Below are positions 23,474-35,283 of a stretch of 64,000 nucleotides of DNA, piece after piece. Below the pieces are notes generated by a model, which saw only the letters and a list, made by a program, of their open reading frames with translations, had not been told where the DNA came from and ran no database searches. Source of the stretch: Podospora bellae-mahoneyi (lineage: Eukaryota; Ascomycota; Sordariomycetes; Sordariales; Podosporaceae); NCBI RefSeq assembly GCF_035222275.1, contig NC_085885.1, forward strand, positions 1,302,001 to 1,366,000, given 5' to 3'. Positions within the stretch are counted from its first letter, which is position 1, and every line of letters starts with the position of its first letter. A program made the position numbers and the translations under genes.

Positions 23474-24614
23474 TCACCTCCTCAAAAGCGTATGCGCATC
23501 CCAAACCAAAACCCTCTCATCCCACCCAACACTAGCCACCCAACCCCCCGTCCCAAAAAGACACCAGTCCACCCCCGTGCAAAACTCGGTGTGCCTATTC
23601 ATCAACCCCAACTCCTGCCCCACCCTAATGACGTTCTCCTCCTGCGGAAACGGCATCGCGCTCCCATCACTCCAAACCCTCACCGTCATGTCGTACCCCG
23701 CGCTGGCAAGCACATCCCGCGCATGCGGTGACCACTGGAGCTTCCTAACGGCAAACTCATGACCCAGCAACACCGCCGTCGGGCCGCCGGTCGGGTTGCG
23801 AATGTCAAACGTCCGGATGGTGCGGTCCACCCCGCCGGTGGCGATGACAGTGTCCGAGTATTTGTTCCAATCGTGCGTGAGGGCTTCGTTCGGGATTGCA
23901 CCCGCGTAGGTGGTGCCGTTGGAGAGGCGGGGGAGGATGGTGGACTGGGGTATGGAAGGGGGGGAGTGGATCGGAATCTGGGCGACGAGGTGGTATTTTG
24001 CGTTGACAGGAGTGCGGAGGTCGAACAGGCGGAGGTGGGAATCGGAGCTGACGCAGGAGATGAGGGAGGGGTTGTGGGGGCTGAAGGAGGCCGAGTAGGT
24101 GCAGTTGCCTACGGGGAGGGTTTTGAGGCTTGCTGGGCGGGTTGGGGACCACTAGTGGTGAGACAAAGGTTAGTGGTTGATGGGATTGAAGGGGGAAGGG
24201 GAAGGGGTAACGAACGATTTTGACGGTACCATCCCATGATGAGGAGAGGAAGGTGTCTTTTGTGAGGGGGTTCCAACAGACGGAAAAGGTCTCTCGCTTG
24301 TGCTCGTGGAAGTTCATGACGGGAAATTCGGGCACGTTGAGGTCGAAGAGCTTGATGGAGCCATCGCCGCATGCTACCGCGCATTGGTTTTCGTTGATTT
24401 CTGACCAGGCGAGGTCGTACTGGGCGTCGTTTGTGTCGTAGGTTTTTTCGATGGCGATACCCTGGGGGCCGAGACCCAAGATGAAGAGGCGGCCGTTGCC
24501 GACGATTCCGTAGTTGGAGGAGGAGGCGACGGCGAGGCGGGAGTCGTAGTAGGGGGAGTATTTGACCGAGTAAGGGTTGAAGCCCGGGGTTCGGGCTTCG
24601 AGGAGGGAGGCCAT
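23474..24614 (-). CDS. pex7: Peroxin 7, PTS2 import receptor (WD40)
   Basis: 358 aa, minus strand, exons 24614-24216 and 24151-23474. The N-terminus (FNPYSVKYSPYYDSRLAVASSSNYGIVGNGRL) is characteristic of PEX7, followed by WD40 blades such as YDLAWSE..ACGDGSIKLFDL, FSVCWNP..SSSWDGTVKIW, YSASFSP, RKLQWSP..ASAGYDMTVRVW and TGVDWCLF..SVGWDERVLVWD. PEX7 binds the N-terminal PTS2 signal of peroxisomal matrix enzymes in the cytosol and delivers them to the peroxisomal docking complex. The 64-nt intron begins GTTCGT, a weaker donor, and ends TAG; splicing it restores KIWSP exactly. Length is as in the family (about 320-380 aa). The gene is divergent from the CUE-AlkB-GRF gene. Confidence 0.94.
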
Positions 24615-25121
24615 TGTGAGGGGTTGGGGCACAAGAGGGGCAATGCGCAGCAAGAGAGGCAAGCAAAGATTGGGCAAGAAAGATTAGAGGTGGAAAAGGG
24701 GTACGTATATGAGCAAAGCGCAATGTTTACTTCCAATTTCCAATTGTGTCGTTTGCGACGAGTTCAATCTCTCGATGAGGTTGGAGGTGGGCTGCCATGT
24801 GCTGCTAAGCCGTCCGTGAAATGGTGGGGCAGATGGGCCTCGGCTTACGGTAGCTACCCCGGAACCGACTCCCCGGGGGATTCTTTAACAGCCGCACAGA
24901 TCCCTGGTTTCCCGCTGTAAGCGGTCCCGTGACAGCGCTCCCCCTGGGCGTTTGGTGCCCCACCGGTGACACGTCCATGTTTAATCTACGCGTTACAACA
25001 CCTCTTGGTTCAACGACATCATTTTGGGTTTTGGAGGGCACGCACTTGGATATCCCGGTGGTCCTTTGATTTATTAAACAGTTTGCAGGCTTGGGAGACC
25101 AAGGAGCTCTCGACTGAAGTC
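24615..25121. promoter_or_regulatory. Divergent promoter region PEX7 / CUE-AlkB-GRF
   Basis: A 507-bp interval between two outward-facing start codons. No known regulatory motif is clear. Confidence 0.45.
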
Positions 25122-26744
25122 ATGGATGCCTTTGTGACCAGGCGGCCACAGAAACGCAAAACAAGCGACGACTTTGCCGTGGAATCGCATGAAGAATCGA
25201 CAGACATCAAACTGGCGATTCTAGCTTCCCTTCATCCTGATATCGAACAAGAAATGCTTCTTGATATTCTTTTAGCGCACGACGGTGATGTCCAGGCCAC
25301 ATCCAACACCCTCAAGTCACCATCTACCCCCCGATCTGTCAAAAAGACTGCCAACAACAGAATAGCAGGACAAACATCCCTACGAGCCTTCGCTATCGAC
25401 CCATCATCCGGCGAGCCATCCCCAAAGAAACCCAAAATTCTCTCCAAAAAAGGCCAAACACTACACCTCTACGACCCGCAAGACATAAGCGAGCACACCC
25501 CCTGCACCATAATCCACAACTTCCTCCCCGCCCACGAAGCCAACGAGCTTTTATCCGAACTCCTCGAAGAGTCCAAAACATTCCAAAAGGCATCCTTCAA
25601 ACTATTTGACAACATTGTCTCCAGCCCCCACACCTCGGGGTTTTACGTGGGCAGTCAGAAGGAACTGCAAGAGCAGAAGGATGACTACCACTATAACGGT
25701 GGCAGGATCAGCGTAGGTTTCTGCTCTCATTTCCCTGGCTCCGCTACTTTCATAGATTCTTACAGGATTGTACAGGATGTCCGCACCCTAACACCAAAAC
25801 TAGAAGCTGTACGGGGGCGAGTGCAAGAGACAGTCAATTCGGCAATTGAAGAGCACATTCGCACTCATCACGGTGGTCAGAAGCCAAGACATCAGCCTTC
25901 TGAGCCTTGGTGTGCGAATGCAGCTTTTGTGAATTGTTACAATGGGCCGCAGGAGAGCGTTGGTTGGGTACGTCTGTTTTCGTTCCATTTCTCTCCACAT
26001 CTTATGTCCACACCACAACCCCTGAGCGTTTCCCTGCCAACCACACCCCCTTATTCTCACTACTGTCCCCTTCTCCAACAACCCTCCAACTGATTTCAGA
26101 CATATGCTAATGGTTAACAGCACACCGACCAACTAACCTACCTCGGCCCCCGCCCCACAATTGCATCCCTTTCCCTAGGCGTAACCCGCGAGTTCCGCCT
26201 CCGTCGCATATCTTCTTTTCTGCCCTCTTCCAAATCTGACAATCCTGATCCAAACCTCCAAGGCCAAGTCTCGCTCCCCCTCCCCCACAACTCCTTGTTG
26301 ATCATGCACTCCACCACCCAAGAGGAATGGAAACACTCTGTGTCACCTTCCCCAACCCTAACCCCGCACCCTGTGTCGGGCAATATCAGGATCAACATCA
26401 CCTACCGCCACTATCGCTCTGCTTTTCACCCGAAATATACACCAAAGTGTCACTGCGGTGTGCCAGGGGTGTTGAGGGTGGTGACGAATGACACCAAGCA
26501 AGCAAACGGTGAGAGGGAGAGGAAGGAGAATCGGGGGAGGTATTTCTACATGTAAGCCCGCCTTTCCCCCTAACGTTCTTTGGCCTCCCCAAGGTGATGT
26601 GCTGATAAAACTGAATTAAGGTGCCACGCGGGTAATGTACCCGACCCCACCAAAAAGAAGTGCAGGTGGTTTTTGTGGGGCGATTTCGACCAAGATGGAA
26701 ATCCGAGGGGTCTGAATATGGCCAATCAGAGCAAGCCGGGGTGA
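25122..26744 (+). CDS. CUE-AlkB-GRF fusion: 2OG/Fe(II) nucleic-acid dioxygenase
   Basis: 445 aa in four exons: 25122-25712, 25776-25967, 26121-26551, 26621-26744. Three modules in order. First, residues ~28-65 look like a CUE domain (ILASLHPDIEQEMLLDILLAHDGDV). Second, an AlkB-type dioxygenase fold: HTD at residues 262-264 and a distal His at 333 supply the HxD...H iron triad, and RINITYR (351-357) is the RxNxTxR signature that binds 2-oxoglutarate. Third, a GRF zinc finger with CxC at 371-373, C406 and C419, and the WGDF ending typical of that finger. AlkB enzymes remove alkyl groups from DNA or RNA bases by oxidation, and GRF fingers in NEIL3, APE2 and TOP3A bind single-stranded nucleic acid. 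A repair role in the nucleus is therefore likely, though the substrate is inferred. The stop codon lies inside the first unit of a downstream repeat. Confidence 0.9.
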
Positions 26745-27450
26745 TGTCCGCCAGGGACCTCGGATCACCAACTGTCAATATTTCATGTGTGGGAGGATCT
26801 TGACAATCGACGAATGAAAAATTAGAGGGAGAGATGCCCGGTTTCTTGTGAGACGGATTCGATATTCAGTTTTGTAGAAGAACAAAACTGCGCCAATCGA
26901 AGATGGGGCCGGTCGGGGTGAGGTCCGTATGCTACAAGTCTTGGACTCTCCCTTCATGCCCAGATTTGTATTGTAGGGATGAAACAATCAACACATGAGA
27001 TGAAGCCACGACAGGTGTGATGGGGGGATTCAATTTATGAAAAGGTTGTCCAATAAAAACAGGTCGGGTTAATGTCCGGGTGTTGATCTCTCCCAAAGCA
27101 CCCGGTATGAAAAGCTCATTTTACATTTCTTGCCCACCACGAGCGGCCGGTGTGACATCATAACTGTTCATGCTCCAACGGCGCATGTTCCGTAAACTGA
27201 TGAAGTTCCCATTGCGGATACCCGAATCGCCAATCAAATGATGCCGGTGAGAGGCCCGTAATGTAGACTTCATATTCCGACGGCGTAAACTCCGTACATT
27301 GATATGTCAATACTCGCGAATCAGAAGCAGCCGGGGTGACACCCGTAGAGTTCCTATTCTATAGTCCGTAAAAGTGGTACACAAGGCCTGATTTATGAAT
27401 GCTCACCGATTACAGCAGCCTGGGGAAAGATCCGTATTCCCCTGTCTTCT
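26720..27450 (+). repeat. Degenerate ~88-bp tandem repeat, at least five units
   Basis: A core resembling CCAATCAGAAGCAGCCGGGG followed by TGA..CCGTA recurs at about 26722, 26893, 27049, 27141, 27230, 27317 and 27407. The last four starts are 87-90 bp apart; the earlier gaps (171, 156, 92) are roughly one or two periods. The part between cores also matches in the later units: a segment like CGACGGCGTAAACTCCGTAC recurs with changes about 45 bp after cores 27141 and 27230. The first unit contains the last codons and the stop codon of the CUE-AlkB-GRF gene. Units are diverged, so this is an old minisatellite. No target-site duplication or coding capacity was seen. Confidence 0.6.
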
Positions 27451-27833
27451 TTTCTCGTATTAGAACAATCATGGCTACCCACTTTGATGGAGTAGATACC
27501 TAGCCAAACTAGCAAATTACGCGAGAAATGAGGAATGGTTTGTACAAGCACACGAGTCAATGTGCTTATTATACATGTAATTCCGCATGTACATACTGTA
27601 AACACGAACAACTATTGCTTGTAGCTAATGCGCCCTCGACATGGTTTAGATTTCGGCAACAGCCCCTTTCGCCTGCCTCCTAAAGTCATGGAGAACCCTC
27701 TGTGAACATCAAATGACAAGCACATCCTCCATATCCGATTCTCTAATTTCGGCCGGAAACAAAGGTCTTGTATCCCCTCTCGCCTGCCAAAAGCGCCCGA
27801 TCCGCACAGCTTCGCCCGAAGCATTCTGCCTGA

Positions 27834-29712
27834 TCACCAATCCAAGATCAAGCACTTGGTCCGGATTTTCAACCGTGTTCCTCGCCAGAAGTAAGCAGCA
27901 AAGCCCTCTTGTTGCCCCGTGATGATGCCTAGGGGACGCTTCGAGTCCTCCACCGTATCCGCCGCCCAAGAGGCAACCGCATGATCCCCTCCTCTATCCC
28001 TATCAACTAAACCACCCCCAGAGCCATCTCGACGGCGCACAACCCGCTTCACAGCCCCCCGCAAACGCACATACCCCCTCCCCTTCTCATCCATCCCCGT
28101 CTCGACAACTTTTCCAATCCACTCAGGAAGAAGATCCTCCCCGCTAGGTCCAACGCGAGGCATCAAAGTCATCTCCTCAAAAACCCTCCCTTCCAAGCCC
28201 GCCCATGACCACGTCGGCGCCAAATACTCCCTCGTGTGCGGCCGATCACTGGGTGTATCAGTGAACCACAAAAGTTCATCAAGCAGCTTGTCCTCCCACA
28301 TCCCCCAGAGGTTCTTCCATGATGTCAGCCTCTCGATCAGCTGAATAAGACTCGACACGGCAACAAGGCGGTCGTCAAAATACGTTAGTTGACAACCAGT
28401 ATAGGCCGCCCGGACAGCGCGACACGCTGAAAACAGCGCAGTGGATGAATCTCCCCCAGAGGAGGAAGATGAAGGGGCTCGAATGCATTCCCTCAAGAAA
28501 TCCGCCTTTGGAGAAAACCGACCAACATCCCCCCAGGGCTTGCTCTCCGTCGCCAAGCACTCGACACACTCCCAAGCCAAAACCCAGGCCGTAGTACACC
28601 GTCCTGGGTCCCAAAATCCGCTTCTGCAGAACACATGCGCGCGTGTGCAGCGGTAAAGGGGAGCGGTCAATCTGCAAAAACGTGTCAAGACGCTGGTGGC
28701 AATCAGCGTGAAGCCCGTGAGGGAGATGGCAGATTCGAAAAGCAAGCGGGTCCGCGGAGTGGTCTCTTTGCCGTCGGGCTCTTCTCTGCAAAGCACCCCT
28801 GAACGGAGGAGAGGGTCGTCAAGGCGGAGATGGTGCAGACGGAATTTGCGTATATGTCGCCCATGATCTTGGATTCGTCGCGCCAGTCGGCTTTGGAGTC
28901 TTGGATGATGCAGAGGGAATCGATCCAGATGTGTGTGTGGCCTAGCTGGCGCGTGACTCTTGCTGCCTCGCGGAAGGTTGAAGGAAGTTGGTTGAATGGG
29001 ATCTGGTGTTGGCAGTCGGCGAGGTTGTCCAGGAGGAGTCGAAGGATTTTGGCCGCTCCCTAGCACTGGGAAAGGGTGAGGTAGGGCGGTTTTGATTTGC
29101 TGAAGTTTTCTGTGAGGACGAGTCATAGATTTAGGTTCTCATCTCCAGTGACTTGGATGAGCCGTGTCGGATAGCCGTGGTTAGGGGTGCCGAGATTTGC
29201 CGCAAGGGCACAATCTTTATGACTTGTGACGCATTGCCTAAGCCATTCTCTTGCCAGAGCGGCCGAGACATCGTGGGAGAGAGACTTGGACAATCGTGCA
29301 TTTCTGTAAATGCTGGGGTCTGGAAACATAAAACGCGAAGCGGGCTCGGGCGGATTGTCAAGCCGTCCTTCCAAATTCCTAAAGACAGAAAGCTCCCCCA
29401 TTATCTTTTCTCGAGTTTCCCCCGGATCGAGAATCCCGACTTTCAGCCAGGCCCCTCCTGATCGTGAGACGAAGAGGCTGACCTGTACACTTCCAGAACC
29501 AATGTCCCTGCCTCTCAACACCCCAAAAAGCAGAAAGATAGATGGCACCCTGAAAGCGACGAAAGCTTGAGCTCAGAGAGGGAGGCATATGATCGAAAAT
29601 TCTCGGTGCCCTTTTTCATCGTCGGCAGGAGATCTGAGTTGGAAGCTGCGCTGTGGCAGGCTGTACACAAGACATGTTCTTCTGCCAGATCCGGAGATCG
29701 AGTAGCAGACAT
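27834..29712 (-). pseudogene. HET-domain (heterokaryon incompatibility) gene, decayed
   Basis: The pieces follow the order of a HET protein. Near the 5' end is a Cys-rich lead-in (LCTACHSA..SGCHL), then the linker REWLRQCVTSHKDC..PTRLIQV, then the HET core YLTLSQC..LPSTFREAARVTRQLG..IWIDSLCIIQDS..ADWRDES..MGDIYANS..TISA. The C-terminal half has PRTVYYG and LTYFDDRLVAVSSL...LLWF...YLAPTWSWAG. HET proteins act in non-self recognition and trigger cell death after fusion of unlike hyphae. The pieces lie in different frames with in-frame stops, at least four interruptions in all, and introns alone do not explain them, so I call it a pseudogene. Many similar relics occur in filamentous ascomycete genomes. 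It lies head to head with a second HET relic. Confidence 0.72.
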
Positions 29713-30590
29713 AGCATCCTGATGAGATTCCAAGCTCGAGGACGCAGGCGATTAACGAGAAACCGCCAAGCTATTGTGAACCGAGTTGGCTGTCAGAGGG
29801 TTTGTCTTGCCGGATTCCTGCACCGGACCCAGCTCCGTCGTTACTGGTGGTTGAGAGCGAAAGCATGGGAAGCACCTGAGACAGGAAAGGGAGCTAGCTT
29901 AGCAGTCGACGGGCAGGTTCAAGGTGTAGGGAGAACGAACCCAAAGCAACTCGAAAGTCTTGCCATATCAGGGGCATGATGCCATCACTACCTCCCATAC
30001 ACACGGAGATAAGATTTTTAGAGGTGGTTGAGCAGAAATGTTTCGGTTGGGTAGCTGGTTGGGTACCCATCATAGCCTGGCGCGCTCCACCTTGCTATCC
30101 AACGCCTTGAAACCTACCCGGCAACAAACTGTCATCACAGTTCACCTTCCCAATATAATGACCGACAATGCTATCAATCTCCGCCACGAGTGCAAAAACG
30201 CTAATTTTGTTAAAATCTTGAATAGTGACGCGTTGCGACCGTTGATTCACAGAGGGCGAAACCTTGAATGCACACTCTGCACCTTTTTGCAACAGACCGT
30301 GATGCTTTCTGGCATCAAGCGTCATGGAACGTCGCTTGAGCTCGAAACCAGGCGGAACCACGAAGAGATCGCGGGAGAGCTCTGGTCCCTTGATCTGGTG
30401 CTTCATTCGTCCTGCATCATCTCACGATGTCTAATCACCGCCATTCGCCCGCGCCCCCAAGGACGATAAATATCACAGCGGAGACTCCCCGTCTCGCATG
30501 ATGTATCCCCGCACCATCGAATCAGACAGGATCGACTACGACATCTTTGCGTGGATGGATATCCGACTGCGAACAGCAGCATTCACTCCA
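29713..30590. other. Interval between the two HET relics
   Basis: About 880 bp with no gene I can support. A 143-codon frame at 30038-30469 might include a decayed N-terminus of the second HET gene (it has a CTLC motif), but the match is too weak to call. Confidence 0.35.
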
Positions 30591-31800
30591 GGGTTCAAAA
30601 TGCCGCGAGGCCGCCCCCTTTCATCTCGACAGCTTCCGCATGGTTGACTGCGCAGGTGCGGAGCCAACCTCATTGGGTACCCCCTTGTGGGCCAAAGAGA
30701 GCAGGAATGTGCAGTGCTGAACTATGTCTGGGAAGCAGGAACCCCCTGGGCAACTCGCGGCTGGACCTACCCGGAAGGTGTCCTGTCCAAGCGCCGGCTC
30801 GTGTTTACCAAACATCAAGTCTTCTTTCAGTGCTAGAAAACGCAGTTTCTGGAGGTTCTCTACCCCTCGTCGAGGGAACTCCCCATGCCTTTTTTGAAAG
30901 ACGTGTTTCCCTTCGCCTGGAGGGATAGGAGCCCACTTGAAGTGTTGGGAGACCATATCGAGCAATATGTCGCCCGGAATTTCACGGTATCGACCGACGG
31001 CTTAGACGCTCAGGGGTGTTCTACAGCGATACAAGGCAGACGAGGATCCCCCCCACTAGGTCTTTGTGGGGCGCCCGTCTCTCCTCGACGAGTGGCACCA
31101 TCCCGTTGGCATGGGCATGCCCGACAACTTCACGCTTGTCGTGGCTTTGTCGTGTACGATCGCGGAAGAGCACGGGGTTACACGCCGTCCTGGAGGCTTC
31201 CCGAGTTGGACTTGGCTTGGGTGGAAGACGGGGAAGAGGACGAGCTTGTATCCTTTATCGGTTCGACTTGGTTCGGCCGCGTCATGTTGCCCAACTGCCA
31301 CTTGATCAAAAGCGGTTGTCAGATTTCAGAAGGACAACAGCAGTAGTAGTGCCCGGGTTTGGTATTCAGCGGTTGGGAAACGAAAAAGAGATTTTGTCTC
31401 AGATCAGAACATGAAAAAATCTCGAGACTGGAGATTCCGGGTTGGCGGCTCGACATCACGGTCCGGGTCAAGTATGGAGACAGGTTGAGTATTGTTTCGT
31501 CCCACGGTTTTTTGAGGGGTTATTTTTTCCACTCAGCACGGGCATTGGATGTCATGGAGCCTCACACCTTTTCAACGAGGATGGCATCGGTACCTTCACT
31601 TGTCTTCTCCTTTACCCGACAAGAGGTGATGATAACGAGTGGGAGTTCTACCTCTTGCTCCTCAAGCCACTACCGGAAGCTGATCATTTTGAACGGTCGG
31701 ATCGTATCTGGGACGAGTCGTGGGAGGAGTTCCTTCAAATTGACGAGGAAACGCAGAAATCGGGAAGCTGCCCCTGAAACGGGACAAGATCATGCCGATG
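30591..31800 (+). pseudogene. Second HET-domain gene relic (C-terminal part)
   Basis: Scattered fragments match the region after the HET core in proteins of the TRGWTYQE type: WATRGWTYPEGVLSKRRLVF followed by TKHQVFFQC, then LDALRGVLQRYKADEDPP, LWGARL, IPLAWACP, the SWTWLGWK-like segment, and a tail DESWEEFLQID. The fragments are in the right order over ~1.2 kb but in several frames with stops between them. The HET core itself was not found. I read this as an old, broken copy with many breaks. Role, if once intact: non-self recognition, as for the neighbour. Boundaries are approximate. Confidence 0.55.
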
Positions 31801-32113
31801 TGAGAATTTTGCAACTTACACCAGGTCTGTCGCGCAGTGTTATAAGTAAAGGCAGTCTAAGACCATGATTGGACAATTAGATATAGAGTTGAGATACAGA
31901 GTTTGGGCAGACATCGAGGCTGAAAAAATAATAGCAATGGGCAAAATCTATGGAAATGCCGCTCCCAAAAAGGCATGTCTCGCATATCATCTACCCACTA
32001 CCTCTCACGGGGGGGTTCCGATCAAACCATAGAAGGCACAAACACAACCCTCCTATTCATATCAGAACTAACATATTCCTCAACTTCTAACACAAACCCA
32101 CTCACTCACTCAC
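31801..32113. other. Convergent interval HET relic / disordered protein
   Basis: Contains a short CACT tetranucleotide run near 32099-32118 that reaches the 3' end of the next gene. Nothing else is seen. Confidence 0.35.
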
Positions 32114-34708
32114 TCACTGCCACCACCCCGACCAACCCCCCCACCCCCGTTCCTTATCCTTCTCCTTCTCCTTCTCCTTCTTACTCACCCTCCTCCCCAT
32201 CCCGCCATTCCCACCACCGCTCTCAATACCCCTCACAAGACTCCCAAAAATCTTCTCCCCTCCCAGTCCTCCAGAAGTAGACGGCCTCCCCCCGCTCCCT
32301 CTGCTCTCCCTACTATCCCTATTATCCCTACTATCCCTACTATCCCTCCCCCTATCTCCCCTCCCCTCCTTCCCACTAGACCCATCACCCCCCAATGACC
32401 TCCTCCTTCCCAACAAAGACTGATAAGACTGATACGACGGCCTCTCCCTCTCCTCACTGTTACCACCCGAACTTGTACTTCCCACACTATCCCTCGGTAC
32501 TTCCCCCACCTCCTGAATCGACATCGGCATGATCTGCGGTGACTCAACACCACTACCACCACCACCACTCATCTTCAAACTACTCGGCAACCCCCTCACT
32601 TTACTCGACCGATACGTAGTCCGATTAGTACTTGTAGTAGCAGGCGTAGCCATTAATATCGAAGACGGGGTTTCCTGAGCTACTACCCCATCATCATTCC
32701 CACCAGTATCACTACCGCCCGAAGTCCGGGGCGACTCAGGCCAAGACCCTATCTTGATCATCTTTGCAATATCTTTGGTGTCACTCCTCAAATGTCTCTG
32801 TTGCGGCTGTTGCACTTCCTGTTGTGCCTGAGATTGGTCAACAGGCACCTGCCTCAAACTCGTCTGCCGTTTTGGTATAGTAGGTGGTACAGGAGGCGCC
32901 ATACTTGTCGGCGGAGTAGAACCCAAAGCAGGAATGTCCTGCTGCTGTCGAGGGCGCACCATCTCCTCGCTATGCGAATCCTCCCTCGTATGATCCTCGC
33001 TAAATCGACCACGGTCATGATCCTCCTCTCCACTCTCCTCAGGACTAACCAGAATTGGCGTTAACCTCCCTCCGGTCAAAATACCCAAGGGGCCCAGTAG
33101 CGGCGGCGAAATAGCTCCCTTTCTTGCCGTCAACGGTTTTGAGCTGATAATCCTTTGCATCACCTCGTTTGCGCTCTGCACTCCCCAGTGCGAAGCAATA
33201 ATCTTAAATATCGGATTCGGCTGCGGAGCCCGGGGTCGTGGAGACCATGGCGAAGATGAGTTGTGACGTTTGATTACTGCCATGGCAGTAGTTTGAATTG
33301 ATGTCTGGACGTTAGCGATGCCGTCACTGGAGCCGTTTTTCATGGTCATATTTCGCGTTTGTTGTTGCTGCTGCTGAGGAAATCCAGAGTGTCGATATGT
33401 TACACGGACCCGGAGATACTCTGTCATGGTGCTACCAAGGTGGTGCTCGAGGTCCTCTATGAGATCATCAGAGCTTTGATGAGCCTTACGGCGAAGACGA
33501 TGTGCATTCGCCGATGGTAGCAGGCGGACATGAGCTACAACGAGCAAGCGTGATCCAGGGTACAGTGTGCTTCTGTCGGCCAAGTTAGCAGCTCAAAACC
33601 CCAAAAAGGAACCCTCCAATCCTCACATTGCGCAAGCCTTATCATCCACAACCTCAATAATCGAACTCCTACTCGTCGGCAGTATCTCCAACGAAACATC
33701 ATACAAACACCCATACCGAAACAAATCTTGATCTCAAAGTTAGCCACCCGCCCGCCAAAATCTCTCCATTCTGTCCAACTCACCCGCCGGCGAAGGCTCA
33801 TGCCCATGCTCCCCAACTAACCCACAACCCCCCAACTGATCCGGCACATTTGCCCTCGAAATCTGCGTCGAAAGCTGCACCGCCGCCCATAAACTCACCG
33901 CCCCCTCATCCAAAGCCTTGTGCTCCGGTGTCACCACAATCCTCGGAACCAAGACCAACGGATCCGGTGCCGCCCCTACCTCATCGGGCGAATTCCTCGC
34001 GCTATCCGGCTCGGGTGGCATCGGAGACCTCGGCGGCTCAACAATGCTATTCATGCCATTCATCCCATCCGCCGTTCTCGCCAACTGAAACAGACTCCTC
34101 GCGTTGCGCAAACGGTGCCCGTCAGACGCCGTCGGCACGACAGGTGTTGTGTCCCGCCAACCATGCTCTTGATCCTGATCCGCACTCCCATCCAAAACCT
34201 GTCCCCGTCTTCGAAAGCTCCTGCTACTCCCCAAGTAGAAAGCCCGGGTTAATGGAGGGGATCGTGCCCGGGGGTGTCGTCTGGCATTGCAAGAGGTGGA
34301 TCGCCGCTGTGTTGACTTGGGCGGTATAGTTGGCGCGATGTTTCCTACATCTGATAAGTGTAAGTGTGGTACCCTCTCACCACAACCAAGTGGGAAAGAC
34401 CCACCATTTGGCCTCAAAGCACTCCTGAACTGGCAAGAACCATCAGGCGTAGGAGGATTCGTCGATTGCGCGCTGGGATTGTCCCTTCGTTTGGCAATCG
34501 TCAACGGGACATCAGCCTCAGGAAGCTCAGGTAGGCTCTCGAAGCTCGCATCGGTTGCATCGCTCTGCGTGCTCGATCTCCGCGAGTGACCATACGTTCG
34601 ACTCCCGCTATACTCGGATGATTGCTTGCGTATATGTAACGGCTCAGGTACTTGACCCCAACCAAGATCGCGCGCCGGTGGTAGGCAATGCAGTTCTCTA
34701 TCAGCCAT
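32114..34708 (-). CDS. Large low-complexity protein of unknown function
   Basis: About 827 aa on the minus strand: exons 34708-33784, 33726-33627 and 33572-32114. A 60-nt in-frame stretch (34404-34345) bounded by GT and AG inside exon 1 may also be an intron, giving 807 aa. Both clear introns have good donors (GTGAGT, GTGAGG) and the first has a GCTAAC branch site. The most ordered part spans the exon junctions: DLFRYGCLYDVSLEILPTSR, then SIIEVVDDKACA, then STLYPGSRLLVVAHVRLL, which look like beta strands. The rest is Ser/Pro/Gln-rich. The C-terminus has a (S/N/R)RDSRD repeat and then a KKEKEKEKDKE run ending in GWGGWSGWWQ. I do not recognise the family and assign no function. Start: ATG in the strong context CCACCATGG; another in-frame ATG lies 30 nt upstream in a poorer context. 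Confidence 0.75.
32300..32352 (-). repeat. 9-bp coding repeat (SRD/NRD)
   Basis: On the plus strand CTATCCCTA-like units recur about five times, encoding alternating DSRDSRDNRDSRES on the minus strand. This short coding minisatellite is likely to vary in length between strains. Confidence 0.65.
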
Positions 34709-35283
34709 GGTGGATGGTTGACCACAGACAGCAACCATTACCGCCTTATCGCTTTTTCTGAAACGTTTGTATAGTCGATCAACGGTTTGTCGAGTCAGGT
34801 CCGTACAGTTCTCGGGGTGCGCGTAGCAAACAATGCTGGTTGATCTCTTGCGAAACAACCAGGAAGAACCACGTATTCAAAACGCCTTGGCCACGGGTTT
34901 GACAAGTCTGAAACAGTCGGGAGAAGAAGAAAAAGATGGGGTTGAAGTATTATGAGCAGTTTATCTACCATTAAACATGCCGGCAAAGCAATGTCGGTAC
35001 CATGTTAAAGTGTCGTTATTTTTTCCAAAAGTTGAACCAAGAAACAGAATGGGCAGCAGGAAAAGACAGGCAACCTAGACCCTCCCCGTTTCAGCAATTA
35101 GGTCACCCCCCCCCCTTCCCCAAGAGCAGCAAGCACAACCCATCCCATCAGATGAATTCCCGGCCCGTCACTCTCTGGCAATTGATAGCGCTCAAAGTCG
35201 GCATCATGCAAACCAAGCAGGAACTTCCCTGACAAGGGCAAGGCACGGTCCGCCCCAACCCACCGTTCCAACCTTCGGGTCCC
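34709..35283. promoter_or_regulatory. Promoter region of the disordered-protein gene
   Basis: 575 bp between the stop codon of the pseudo-E2 gene and the start codon of the disordered-protein gene, both minus. The frame of the latter stays open for ~150 nt upstream without a better ATG. No motif is clear. Confidence 0.4.

Noticed and set aside
34740-34795. EF-hand-like phrase VDRLYKRFRK upstream of the disordered-protein start
   Set aside because: A single short match with no calcium loop after it, upstream of the strongest start codon; judged to be chance.
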